The notes under the pieces: generated by a model | The model's input: the letters and a program-made list of their open reading frames with translations, nothing else | Told to the model about the DNA's origin: nothing | Database searches by the model: none | Assembly: GCF_003254575.1 (NCBI RefSeq) | Contig: NZ_QJUA01000013.1 | Location: 1 to 64,000 of the forward strand | Source: Mycobacterium kyogaense | GTDB lineage: Bacteria > Actinomycetota > Actinomycetes > Mycobacteriales > Mycobacteriaceae | Direction of reading: 5' to 3' | Length of the DNA: 64,000 bases | Shown: piece after piece, positions 1-7,512 of the stretch | How the letters are laid out: each line of letters starts with the position of its first letter | Numbering within the stretch: position 1 is the stretch's first letter | Position numbers and translations under genes: made by a program

Positions 1-419
1 TCGGTGAGCTGGTCGAGGCGATCGAGGGGATAGCCGCCGGGTGCCGGCGGCAGGTACGTGACGGGTCCGCAGAGCAGTGCCGGCCGGTCCGTCCGTCGGT
101 GCGCCGCGACGTATCGGCCGATCAGATCGGGACCGGGGATGCAGTCGACGTCGAGGAAGATCAGCAGCTCGGCGCCGCGGTCGAGCGCTGCTCGGGCGCC
201 GAGATTGCGGGCGTGGGCGAGGGGGAGGGCGGCGGCGTCGGCCGCGCACGGGACGACAAGGGTGTCCGGGCCGGCCAGCGCGGCGATCACCGGGTCGGCC
301 ATCGCGACCACGATGCGGTCGTGCGGGCCCGGCCGACACTGCGCGAGCCCCGCCTGCTGGGTCTCGAAGTGTGCGTGCCGACCGTGGACGACCGTGATCA
401 CCGCCGTCCGCGGGGTCAC
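1..419 (-). CDS. Glycosyltransferase family 2, partial (3' end outside the window)
   Basis: Reading leftward from a GTG at 419 gives an open frame that runs off the left edge, so only about 139 N-terminal residues are visible. The frame begins VTPRTAVITVVHGRHAHFE and contains LIFLDVDCIPGPDLIGRY. The DVD in that segment matches the DxD nucleotide-sugar/metal motif of GT-A family 2 enzymes, and AHARNLGARAAL is the usual helix before it. The start overlaps the stop of the upstream gene by 4 nt (GTGA), so it is the last visible gene of a leftward four-gene glycosyltransferase operon. Substrate and product cannot be read from the sequence. Confidence 0.85.
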   Translation of the reverse strand, partial: MTPRTAVITVVHGRHAHFETQQAGLAQCRPGPHDRIVVAMADPVIAALAGPDTLVVPCAADAAALPLAHARNLGARAALDRGAELLIFLDVDCIPGPDLIGRYVAAHRRTDRPALLCGPVTYLPPAPGGYPLDRLDQLT

Positions 420-1393
420 GCGGCGATCACCTCTGCGGCACGGGCGGCAGCACCGCGGACCTGCAGTCGTGACCATTCCGACCGGTCCAGCGCCAGCGTT
501 CCGGTGAGTAGACCCGGCCAGCGGTCGACGGACGGCCAGTCGGTCAGCTCAACGGTCAGCCCGGCGTGGGCCAGGGCTGCCGCGGTGGCGTGTTGTTCGG
601 CGAAGGGGCGGTGCTGGGGGATGACGATCACCGCGGCATCGGTGAGTGCGACGTCGGCGACGGCGTTCTGGCCGGCGTGGGTGACCACGACGGCGGCGGT
701 CTGCAGAACCGGCCATGGATCGTCGACCCATCCTGACGCGCCCAGCGCGATCCACGTGTACTGCGGAAGGGCGGCGCGGAGCTGTTCGAGGGCGTCCGCG
801 GGCAGGTCGTTGCCGCCGGCTCCGCCGAGCAGGACGGCCAGCGGCTGGGCGTCCTGCGGTGTGGTGCGGGACCGGTGTTCGAACTGGCTGATGGAGCCGA
901 CGTAGTGGGTCCGATCTGCGTGCTCGCCGAGCCAGGGTGGCCGGTAGACGTCGGCGGACCACGGCGCGACGATCTGGTCGGCGATGTCGTAGGCCAGCCG
1001 GTGTGCGGGATCGGTGCGGTCGCCGGGCATCGCCATCACGGTGATCGGCAGGCCCGCCAGCCGGCCGAGCATCGCGATCTCGACCGAGACGTCGACGACC
1101 AGGCGGCGCAGCCCGGCGTCCGCGGCAACCCGTAGCAGCTCCGCGGAGCGCCGCGCGAGTCCTTCGACATGCGTTGGCGCCCAATGTAAGCGGCCGTGAC
1201 TGTCCGGGTCGACGGGTGTCTCGCCGTCGGGCGGAACATCGAGGGGCAGCTGCACCCAGTTGTCCTGGCCGCGCATCTGGGCAGGGCGGGGCAGCGAGGA
1301 GAGGAACGTGACGGACTCGTCGAGGCGGGCGCAGATGGACCGGGCCCGAGCCGCGTGGCCGCGGCCGTGGTGGTGCACGTAGTAGCCGATCAC
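416..1393 (-). CDS. GT-B glycosyltransferase, MurG/GT28-like
   Basis: This encodes 325 aa from a GTG at 1393 that overlaps the previous stop (GTGA). The N-terminus IGYYVHHHGRGHAARA carries the glycine/histidine loop of GT28-like acceptor domains. Near the C-terminus, VVVTHAGQNAVADVA followed by VIVIPQHRPFAEQ resembles the nucleotide-sugar-binding half of MurG-like enzymes. No signal peptide or membrane helix is visible, so it is probably a cytosolic or membrane-associated transferase. It lies inside a leftward operon of glycosyltransferases with 4-nt overlaps on both sides. The donor and acceptor sugars are unknown. Confidence 0.8.
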   Translation of the reverse strand: MIGYYVHHHGRGHAARARSICARLDESVTFLSSLPRPAQMRGQDNWVQLPLDVPPDGETPVDPDSHGRLHWAPTHVEGLARRSAELLRVAADAGLRRLVVDVSVEIAMLGRLAGLPITVMAMPGDRTDPAHRLAYDIADQIVAPWSADVYRPPWLGEHADRTHYVGSISQFEHRSRTTPQDAQPLAVLLGGAGGNDLPADALEQLRAALPQYTWIALGASGWVDDPWPVLQTAAVVVTHAGQNAVADVALTDAAVIVIPQHRPFAEQHATAAALAHAGLTVELTDWPSVDRWPGLLTGTLALDRSEWSRLQVRGAAARAAEVIAA

Positions 1394-2499
1394 GCCGAGA
1401 CATCCTCGATCGCCGACATGTCCGGTGCACACAGCAGCTGCCGGTACTGATCGAGGTACTGCGACACCATCACGTCGTGCGAGCAACAGCGCTCGGCGCG
1501 GGCACGGGCGTCGGTCCTGCGCAGCGTCATCGCCTCGACCAGAGCCAGGCTCAGCCCGTCGATGTCTCCGGGCGCGGCCAGCCGGCCGCAGGATGCGTCG
1601 AGGATCTCGGGGATGCCGCCGCGCGAGAACGCGGCGACGGGCGTACCGGCGGCGAGCGCTTCGGCGACGACGCGGCCGTACGGCTCGTCCCAGTGCGGAG
1701 TCACCAACGCCACGGCGGCGCCGCCGACCAGGGTGTTCAAGTCCTCGCGATGCAGGTGGCCCTCGTAGACGGCGCCGTCGCCCAGCACGGGACGCACCGC
1801 CGCCTCGAAGTAGGCCCGGTCCCCGATCGGTCCGGCGAGGCGTAACGGGATACCCGCGGCGCGTGCGGCGGCGATCGCCGACGTGACGCCCTTCTCCGGC
1901 ACCAACCGTCCCGTCCAGACGGCGTAGCGGCCGCCGGGTCCCATCGGCCGGTGCGCGATGTCCACGCCGTTGAGGATCACCGGGATGGGTCCACTGATCG
2001 GATTCCACTGTCGCGCAGTGAATTCACTGACCGCGACGAAGCGGCTGGCCACCCCGCCGGGCAGAGCCACCGCCTGTTCTTGCCACTTCAGCGGCGGGGT
2101 GTGCAGCGTGGTCAGCATCGGCGCGTCGACGGTGTGGGCCATGGCCAGCGGCAGGTAGTGCGGGCTGTGGTTGTGGATCACGTCGAATGCGCCGAGTTCC
2201 GCCCGGCCCAGGCTCACCATCACCGACAGGTAGGCGTGGGTCTCGGCCACCACCCACTCGGGCGTGGTGGGATCCAAGCGTCGGGTTGTCTCGCTCATGT
2301 CCAGGGTGCGCAGCGGCACCACGTTCCACGGCAACCCCATGTCGGAGTCCGGCGCGGCGAACACGGTCACATGGTGACCCGCGGCGGTGAGGCCGTGGGC
2401 GAGCTCGAACACGAACGCTTCCAGTCCGCCGGCGAACGGTTGCCGTACCGGGTAGCGCGACGAGCCGAGCAGTGCGATGCGTAGAGGGCGCGAGGTCAT
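1390..2499 (-). CDS. Glycosyltransferase family 4
   Basis: This encodes 369 aa starting MTSRPLRIALLGSSRYPVRQ; the ATG overlaps the upstream stop (ATGA). The N-terminal Rossmann half contains GGLEAFVFELAHGLTAAGHH, the usual GT4 loop after the first strand. The C-terminal half has VWTGRLVPEKGVTSAIAAAR and EPYGRVVAEALAAGTPVAA, the E-x7-E nucleotide-sugar motif of retaining GT4 enzymes. It is the second gene of the leftward operon. It most likely adds a hexose to a cell-envelope glycan or glycolipid, but the linkage cannot be inferred. Confidence 0.88.
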   Translation of the reverse strand: MTSRPLRIALLGSSRYPVRQPFAGGLEAFVFELAHGLTAAGHHVTVFAAPDSDMGLPWNVVPLRTLDMSETTRRLDPTTPEWVVAETHAYLSVMVSLGRAELGAFDVIHNHSPHYLPLAMAHTVDAPMLTTLHTPPLKWQEQAVALPGGVASRFVAVSEFTARQWNPISGPIPVILNGVDIAHRPMGPGGRYAVWTGRLVPEKGVTSAIAAARAAGIPLRLAGPIGDRAYFEAAVRPVLGDGAVYEGHLHREDLNTLVGGAAVALVTPHWDEPYGRVVAEALAAGTPVAAFSRGGIPEILDASCGRLAAPGDIDGLSLALVEAMTLRRTDARARAERCCSHDVMVSQYLDQYRQLLCAPDMSAIEDVSA

Positions 2500-3563
2500 G
2501 CGGTTCTCGCGGTCTCGCGTAGGCGCCGATACAGCTCTGTGGTGTCCCGCCGCACCAGGTCGCGTTGCCGAGCACGTGCGCGCCGCCGGGCCAGATCGTC
2601 GTCGGGCCGCGCATCGATCTGCCGTGTCGCACCGTCGACGGCCGCGAGCAGGCTGGCGTCGTCGAACCGTCCGACGCCGAATCCGAAGGTGCGACAGGGC
2701 TGTTGGTGGTGAAACTGGCCACAGTCCGGGACGATCGGGACGACCCCGCTGTCGTGGCATATCTCGACCCAGCCCGAGTGCGTGCCGAAGCGGTACGGCA
2801 GCACCAGGATGTCGATGTCGCGGAGGTAGCTGACGAGTTGGTCGTCGGTGAACGGCGGATGAATCCGGACGTCGACACCGCGATCCCGGTAAGCGGCGAG
2901 CCGCCCGGGCAGATGAGCGCCGGCACGAGGAGAGCTCGGCGCGTTGTCGTCGAGGTCCAGGCGTAGTGAAACATGCTGCCCCGGCCGATGATTGGCAACC
3001 AGGGCATCCATCACCGGCCACGGGTCGATGTTCGCCCGCAGGGACTTCGCGTGCACGGCGACGACGGGCGAGGTGCGCTGCGTACGGGGTGGCCCGACCT
3101 CGTCGATCGGTAGGAGATGGGGGTGCGGCAACACCGTCGCGCTGACACCCCATCGGTCGCGGATCTGCCGCGCCGCACCGTCGGTGAGGGTGACGACGAC
3201 ATCCGCGCGGTGCACCAGCATCCCGAGTTTCTCGAGGTGGCCGGCCTGGTCATCGAGGTGCGGATTAGCCAGGTCGTGCACGGTGACCACGAGCGGCACG
3301 CCGTGCGCAGCGAGCACGTCGGTGACCCCGACGAGATCGTCGTACTCGATGCTCTCGAAGCCGAAATGCACGTGCAGCACGTCGATCTCGGTGATCCGCG
3401 CACGAACGTAGCGCGGATCGAGCCAGCGCGGTGGCCACCACTGTGCGGGCTGGCTCGCGCCCGGCGGAACCGGGTCGGGCAGCAGCGTCAGCAGCGTGGT
3501 GTCCACGGTGGCGGTGATGTACGGGTGTGCAGCCGGAACGGAGGCAACACGAATCAGATTCAC
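2496..3563 (-). CDS. GT-B type glycosyltransferase, first gene of leftward operon
   Basis: This encodes 355 aa. The chosen start is the GTG at 3563 (VNLIRVASVPAAHPYI), with an AAGGGA ribosome-binding site just upstream; the frame stays open further upstream but without glycosyltransferase-like sequence. It has a GT4-like N-terminal fold (IDVLHVHFGFESIEYDD, VPLVVTVHDLANPHLDDQ). A late segment, PYRFGTHSGWVEICHDSG, sits where the donor-binding glutamate region is expected. The promoter lies in the 93-bp gap shared with the divergent WcbI operon. The family assignment is firm at fold level only. Confidence 0.78.
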   Translation of the reverse strand: MNLIRVASVPAAHPYITATVDTTLLTLLPDPVPPGASQPAQWWPPRWLDPRYVRARITEIDVLHVHFGFESIEYDDLVGVTDVLAAHGVPLVVTVHDLANPHLDDQAGHLEKLGMLVHRADVVVTLTDGAARQIRDRWGVSATVLPHPHLLPIDEVGPPRTQRTSPVVAVHAKSLRANIDPWPVMDALVANHRPGQHVSLRLDLDDNAPSSPRAGAHLPGRLAAYRDRGVDVRIHPPFTDDQLVSYLRDIDILVLPYRFGTHSGWVEICHDSGVVPIVPDCGQFHHQQPCRTFGFGVGRFDDASLLAAVDGATRQIDARPDDDLARRRARARQRDLVRRDTTELYRRLRETARTA

Positions 3564-3644
3564 ACAATCCCTTCGACAGGGCGGATTTTCTCGCCGCTGT
3601 CTCGACGAATTGCTGTGACAGGTATACCACGCGGGGACGACACG

Positions 3645-3650
3645 TAACCT
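3645..3650 (+). promoter_or_regulatory. Candidate -10 box (TAACCT) of a leaderless promoter
   Basis: TAACCT fits the mycobacterial TANNNT -10 and ends 6 nt before the GTG at 3657, so transcription should start at or next to the start codon. There is no ribosome-binding site in front of that GTG. The short palindrome GGTATACC lies just upstream at 3621-3628, in the gap between the divergent glycan operons. Confidence 0.5.
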
Positions 3651-3656
3651 CGCGGA

Positions 3657-4580
3657 GTGGACTTCCTCAGCTCGCGCGACGAGCCGTCGGCGCACGACGA
3701 ACGGCCCCTGTGGTTGGTGGTCGGCAATTGTCAAGCCGAAGCGCTGCGCCGAGTGCTCGACAGTGTACCGGCGCGGCCATATCGAACGGTGCGGATTCCG
3801 CCGGTTCACGAACTGACGCAACAGGATCTACCGCAGCTCGATGAGCTTCTCGGGCAGGCTGAAGTGCTGTTGAGCCAGCCGATCCGGCAGGACTACCGGG
3901 ATCTGCCGGTGGGCACTCGTCAGCTCGCGGAGCGACTCAATTCGGCTGCGCGAGTAGTTCGTTGGCCGGTGATCCGGTATGCCGGGCTGTATCCGTTCCA
4001 GGTCATCGTGCGCAGGCCCGCGGACCGGTCGCTGACTCCGCCCGTGGTGCCGTATCACGACCTGCGGACCATCGCGGCGGCCCGGGCGGGCCGGTCACCG
4101 AACGATCCGTGGGATGTCGAGGTCAGTGCCGAGCAGATCCGGGCGGTGGCGGCCATCAGCCGCGACGAACTGGCGATGCGCGAGGCCAGGGACTGCGACG
4201 TCGGCATCTCGGATCTGTTGGCAGGCTTGGGTGCAGAGGCAGCGCACACGATCAACCACCCCGGCAATCCGGTGTTGATCGCCCTGGCTCAGCGCATCCT
4301 CGACCACCTGGGAGCGGGCCTGACGGCCGGCTCCGTCGACACCGTCCTGCTGTCGTCGGTGACCGCACCGCTGGAGGCTCGGGTACTCGACGCGCTGGGG
4401 CTGGCGGGGACACCGCGGCCTGACTGGTGTCAGCACGGCGCCCGCATCGCCGCCGACGATGTCCACACCGCACAGCTGCGGTGGTACGGCAGCAATCGCG
4501 ACTTCCTCGAGCTGGCCGTGCAGCGTCACGGAAACGTCATGGATTCTCTCGGGCTGCTGACGAGCTCGAGATCGGTGTGA
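3657..4580 (+). CDS. WcbI-type polysaccharide biosynthesis protein
   Basis: This encodes 307 aa. The N-terminal segment WLVVGNCQAEALRRVLDSV carries the GNCQ signature of the WcbI family, named from capsule biosynthesis loci. The GTG start is supported by the TAACCT -10 box 6 nt upstream (leaderless). It is the first gene of a rightward operon and is followed by two glycosyltransferases with GTGA and ATGA overlaps. The C-terminal 100 residues look like an additional alpha-helical region with no motif I recognise. By context it modifies the glycan built by the neighbouring transferases. Confidence 0.8.
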   Translation: MDFLSSRDEPSAHDERPLWLVVGNCQAEALRRVLDSVPARPYRTVRIPPVHELTQQDLPQLDELLGQAEVLLSQPIRQDYRDLPVGTRQLAERLNSAARVVRWPVIRYAGLYPFQVIVRRPADRSLTPPVVPYHDLRTIAAARAGRSPNDPWDVEVSAEQIRAVAAISRDELAMREARDCDVGISDLLAGLGAEAAHTINHPGNPVLIALAQRILDHLGAGLTAGSVDTVLLSSVTAPLEARVLDALGLAGTPRPDWCQHGARIAADDVHTAQLRWYGSNRDFLELAVQRHGNVMDSLGLLTSSRSV

Positions 4581-5575
4581 CGCCGGCTGTGACGGTGACC
4601 CAGGCGCTCGTGGGCCCACGCCATCACGGCGTGGTCCGCTTCGGCCTCGCGCTGCACGACGCGATGCACGCGATCGGACTGCCTCTCGAGCACGCCTGGT
4701 CGCCCGATGTCGCTGGGACGGCGAGCGCCGGCGGGGCGGGTGGCGTGCACCTGCAGTTCACCGACCGGCTGTTCGGGGGCAGCCCCGGCGCTGCGGCCCG
4801 TGCTGTCGCAGACATCGCGAGTCGAATCCGCGTCACGGTCACGCTGCACGACCTGCCCCAAGCCTCCGATGGGCGCAGCGCGGACCAGCGTGCCGCGGCC
4901 TACGCCGACGTGGCCGCACGGTCAGCCGGGGTGGCGGTGAGCAGCGACCACGAGCGAGAACTGTTGCGCGACATAGGTGTCGACGTGGCCACCGTGACGG
5001 TGATTCCGCTGTCGATCGGGCCGCCCGCGCCCGTTCGCTGCCGACGCGCGGGGGTGCCCAGCATCGGTGTGTTCGGATTCCTCTACCCCGGCAAGGGGCA
5101 CGAGGCGGTGATCGCGGCGAGTGCGGCGCTGCCGCCCGATGTCGAGATCCACGCCATCGGTGAACCCTCAGCCGGGCACGACGCCCTGGTGGACGACCTG
5201 ACGGCCCGCGCCGGCGCGCAGGGCCGTCGCTTCCACGTGACAGGCCACGTCAGCGACGAGGCGCTGGTCGAGGTGCTGCAGCGGATCACGGTGCCGGTCG
5301 TCGCGCACACCCACGTCTCGGCGTCCGGGTCCCTCGGCTCGTGGCTGTCGGCAGGGCGCCGCCCGCTGGTGGTGGCGAACCGGTACAGCCGCGAGGTCGA
5401 CGGCCGCAATCCCGGCATGCTCACGCTGTACTCGCCGCCGGACTTGCCGCAGGCCATCCGCGGCGCCTTCAATGACCCGCAATCCACCTGGCTGGCAAAG
5501 GGATTGGTGCCCCGGCCGACGCCGACCGACACCGCGAACGCCTACCACGCCTTCTTCGAGAGGTGGCACCGATGA
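4577..5575 (+). CDS. Glycosyltransferase family 4-like protein
   Basis: This encodes 332 aa from a GTG at 4577 that overlaps the WcbI stop by 4 nt. GPRHHGVVRFGLALHDAMHA is a GT4-like N-terminal loop. PSIGVFGFLYPGKGHEAVI begins the C-terminal Rossmann half, followed by FHVTGHVSDEALVEVLQRI. The expected E-x7-E motif is not clear: the region reads HVSASGSLGSWLSAGRRPLV, so the donor site may be atypical. It is coupled to WcbI and to the following GT2 gene. Confidence 0.75.
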   Translation: MTPAVTVTQALVGPRHHGVVRFGLALHDAMHAIGLPLEHAWSPDVAGTASAGGAGGVHLQFTDRLFGGSPGAAARAVADIASRIRVTVTLHDLPQASDGRSADQRAAAYADVAARSAGVAVSSDHERELLRDIGVDVATVTVIPLSIGPPAPVRCRRAGVPSIGVFGFLYPGKGHEAVIAASAALPPDVEIHAIGEPSAGHDALVDDLTARAGAQGRRFHVTGHVSDEALVEVLQRITVPVVAHTHVSASGSLGSWLSAGRRPLVVANRYSREVDGRNPGMLTLYSPPDLPQAIRGAFNDPQSTWLAKGLVPRPTPTDTANAYHAFFERWHR

Positions 5576-6906
5576 TCCCGGCCGCCTTCCCCCTGGGCGA
5601 CGGGAGGTTCTGCGTACCCGGCAACCGGTGGGACGCGCTGGACGGTGTGCCCGGACGGGACGCGACCGTCGCCGTTGTCGTGCCGTTCTACGACCAGCAG
5701 GAGGAGCTCGACCGGCTGCTCGCCGCGCTGGAGCTGCAGGACTATCCGGCCCACCTCATCGCCGTCGCCGTGGCCGACGACGGCTCGCCGACACCGCCCG
5801 ACATCTCGTCATCGGCGCTGCGATGCACCGTGGTGCGGCAGCCCGACCGCGGGTTCCGCGCGGCCGCGGCGCGCAACCTCGGTGCCGCCGCCACCGCCGG
5901 GGAGATCCTCTGCTTCCTCGACGCCGATACGGTGCCCGAACCCGGCTATCTGCGACACATCTCACGGCTGCCGTCGTTGCTGCCCGATGCGTTGGTCGTC
6001 GGGCGGCGCCGGCACGCCGATCTCGCCGGCTGGCAGGCGGCCGACGTGGCGCTCTGGTGGGCGGGGGAGTGCCGCCCCACAGTGCTCGACGAACCGCAGT
6101 GGCTCACCGATGCCTATGCCCGCACGGGCGATCTCGCGGTCGCCGACCACACCGCGTACCGCTATGTGATCAGCTCCGTGATGTGTTGCAGCCGAGAGCT
6201 GTTCGACTACTGCGGGGGCTTCGACGAGTCGTTCGACCAGTACGGCGGCGAGGACTGGGAGTTCGCGCACCGGGCGGCGGTCTGCGGTGCGGTGTTCCAT
6301 CACGCCCGTGAGGCGGTGGCGTGGCACGACGGCCCGGACTGGGCGGGGCGAGAAGTGCAGGACCGGGTGGCGGTCAAGAACGCCGAGGCTCTCGCGTTGG
6401 CGCGGCTGATCACCGATCCGGCAGCACGCACACACGGCCTGCGCTACGACATCCCCCATGTGGCAGTCGAACTCGACGCCGAGGGACATGACTTGGGGTC
6501 GTTCGTCTCGACTGTCGGCGGCTTCCTCGCGCACGACGTGGGCGTCTGGGTCGTCGGAGCGGACGCGGAGTCTCTGTGTGCCCGAGCGCACCTGCAGGAT
6601 GGCCGCATCCGCGTCGGCCCGGTGCCCCACCACATCCGGCGCCGGACCCCGTTCGTGGTCACCGTGACGGGGCGGGCGGTGCTGCCCGCACAGGGCGTCG
6701 CCGACCTCGTCCACGCCTGTGCGCAGCCCGACGTCGCCGAGGTGCGACTGAGCGGACACACCGCCGAGGTGGTGTGCCGCGCCTCGTGGGCCCTGCATCG
6801 GCAGGCGCGGTGGCCACACTCGATGACGTTCGGTGCCACGCAGTGCTTCTCGGGTGCCGAGTTCGGGATGAGCGAGAGCGACGCCGAACCCGACCTGTCC
6901 TGGTGA
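5572..6906 (+). CDS. Glycosyltransferase family 2 (chondroitin-synthase-like)
   Basis: This encodes 444 aa; the ATG at 5572 overlaps the previous stop (ATGA). The GT-A domain shows VAVVVPFYDQQEELDRLLAA, VADDGSPTPPD, FRAAAARNLGAAATAGEI and CFLDADTVPEPGY (DxD). GGEDWEFAHRAAVCGAVFHH carries the ED catalytic base typical of family 2. About 130 further C-terminal residues do not match the GT-A core and may be an acceptor or accessory domain. It is the last gene of the rightward glycan operon. Confidence 0.87.
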   Translation: MIPAAFPLGDGRFCVPGNRWDALDGVPGRDATVAVVVPFYDQQEELDRLLAALELQDYPAHLIAVAVADDGSPTPPDISSSALRCTVVRQPDRGFRAAAARNLGAAATAGEILCFLDADTVPEPGYLRHISRLPSLLPDALVVGRRRHADLAGWQAADVALWWAGECRPTVLDEPQWLTDAYARTGDLAVADHTAYRYVISSVMCCSRELFDYCGGFDESFDQYGGEDWEFAHRAAVCGAVFHHAREAVAWHDGPDWAGREVQDRVAVKNAEALALARLITDPAARTHGLRYDIPHVAVELDAEGHDLGSFVSTVGGFLAHDVGVWVVGADAESLCARAHLQDGRIRVGPVPHHIRRRTPFVVTVTGRAVLPAQGVADLVHACAQPDVAEVRLSGHTAEVVCRASWALHRQARWPHSMTFGATQCFSGAEFGMSESDAEPDLSW

Positions 6907-6927
6907 CCGCCTGTCCGGGGGCGGGCG

Positions 6928-6933
6928 TAGCTT
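6928..6933 (+). promoter_or_regulatory. Candidate -10 box (TAGCTT), leaderless
   Basis: TAGCTT ends 6 nt before the ATG at 6940, matching the TANNNT plus 6-9 nt leaderless layout seen repeatedly in this window. Confidence 0.45.
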
Positions 6934-6939
6934 GGGGGA

Positions 6940-7458
6940 ATGGCCGACATCGACGCCGCCCGCGAGCTCCTGCGTGATTCGTTCACCCGCCTGATCGAGC
7001 ACGCTGACGATCTGACCGACGGGCTCACCGACGAGGTGGCCTACTACCGGCCGACGCCGGAGGCCAACACGATCACGTGGCTGCTCTGGCACAGCGCCCG
7101 CATCCAGGACGCGCAGCTGTGTGACATCGCCGGCATCGAGCAGGTGTGGTTCCGCGAGGGCTGGGTGGACCGGTTCGCGCTCGACCTGCCGCGCGACGCC
7201 CACGGCTACGGCCACACCGCCGAGGACGTCGCCAAGGTGCGTGCGTCGGCGGACCTGCTCGCCGGCTACTACCACGCCGTGCACCGCGAGAGCCTGTCCT
7301 ACGTCGCGTCGGTGTCGGACGGGGACCTGGGCCGGGTGATCGACAAGCGCTGGACACCGCCGGTGACGGCAAGCGCACGTCTGGTCAGCATCATCGACGA
7401 TGCTGCCCAGCATCTCGGGCAGGCGGCCTACATCCGGGGCATCGTCCCGCAAAGTTGA
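6940..7458 (+). CDS. DinB-like (DUF664) protein, possibly mycothiol-dependent
   Basis: This encodes 172 aa of all-alpha character. TWLLWHSARIQDAQL and the C-terminal DDAAQHLGQAAYIRGI have the histidine spacing of DinB/DUF664 metal-binding four-helix proteins, many of which use mycothiol or bacillithiol as cofactor. The start is set by the leaderless -10 box just upstream. It is followed 54 bp later by an aldehyde dehydrogenase on the same strand, and the stop codon lies inside a palindrome that may control that gene. The specific substrate is unknown. Confidence 0.8.
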   Translation: MADIDAARELLRDSFTRLIEHADDLTDGLTDEVAYYRPTPEANTITWLLWHSARIQDAQLCDIAGIEQVWFREGWVDRFALDLPRDAHGYGHTAEDVAKVRASADLLAGYYHAVHRESLSYVASVSDGDLGRVIDKRWTPPVTASARLVSIIDDAAQHLGQAAYIRGIVPQS

Positions 7459-7469
7459 CACCTGTCAAC
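7454..7469. promoter_or_regulatory. Candidate operator: 16-bp inverted repeat GTTGACA-CC-TGTCAAC
   Basis: This is a perfect 7-bp inverted repeat with a 2-nt centre, 43 bp upstream of the aldehyde dehydrogenase start and overlapping the stop of the DinB-like gene. A second, imperfect dyad (GTGCGACGTGCGTCACAC) follows at about 7474-7491. Both could be repressor sites; the regulator is not identifiable here. Confidence 0.4.
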
Positions 7470-7499
7470 CCCGCGTGCGACGTGCGTCACACCGCTCGT

Positions 7500-7505
7500 T
7501 AGAGT
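7500..7505 (+). promoter_or_regulatory. Candidate -10 box (TAGAGT)
   Basis: TAGAGT ends 7 nt before the ATG at 7513. It supports that ATG over the in-frame GTG at 7504, which lies inside the promoter element. Confidence 0.45.
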
Positions 7506-7512
7506 GGGGGTC

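Noticed and set aside
3621..3628. GGTATACC palindrome as an operator for the glycan operons
   Set aside because: Only 8 bp and without a second copy; it may simply be part of a promoter, so it is mentioned but not listed as a site.
5962..7461. 499-codon minus-strand frame opposite the GT2 and DinB-like genes
   Set aside because: Both plus-strand genes have clear family motifs; the minus frame is low-complexity shadow coding.
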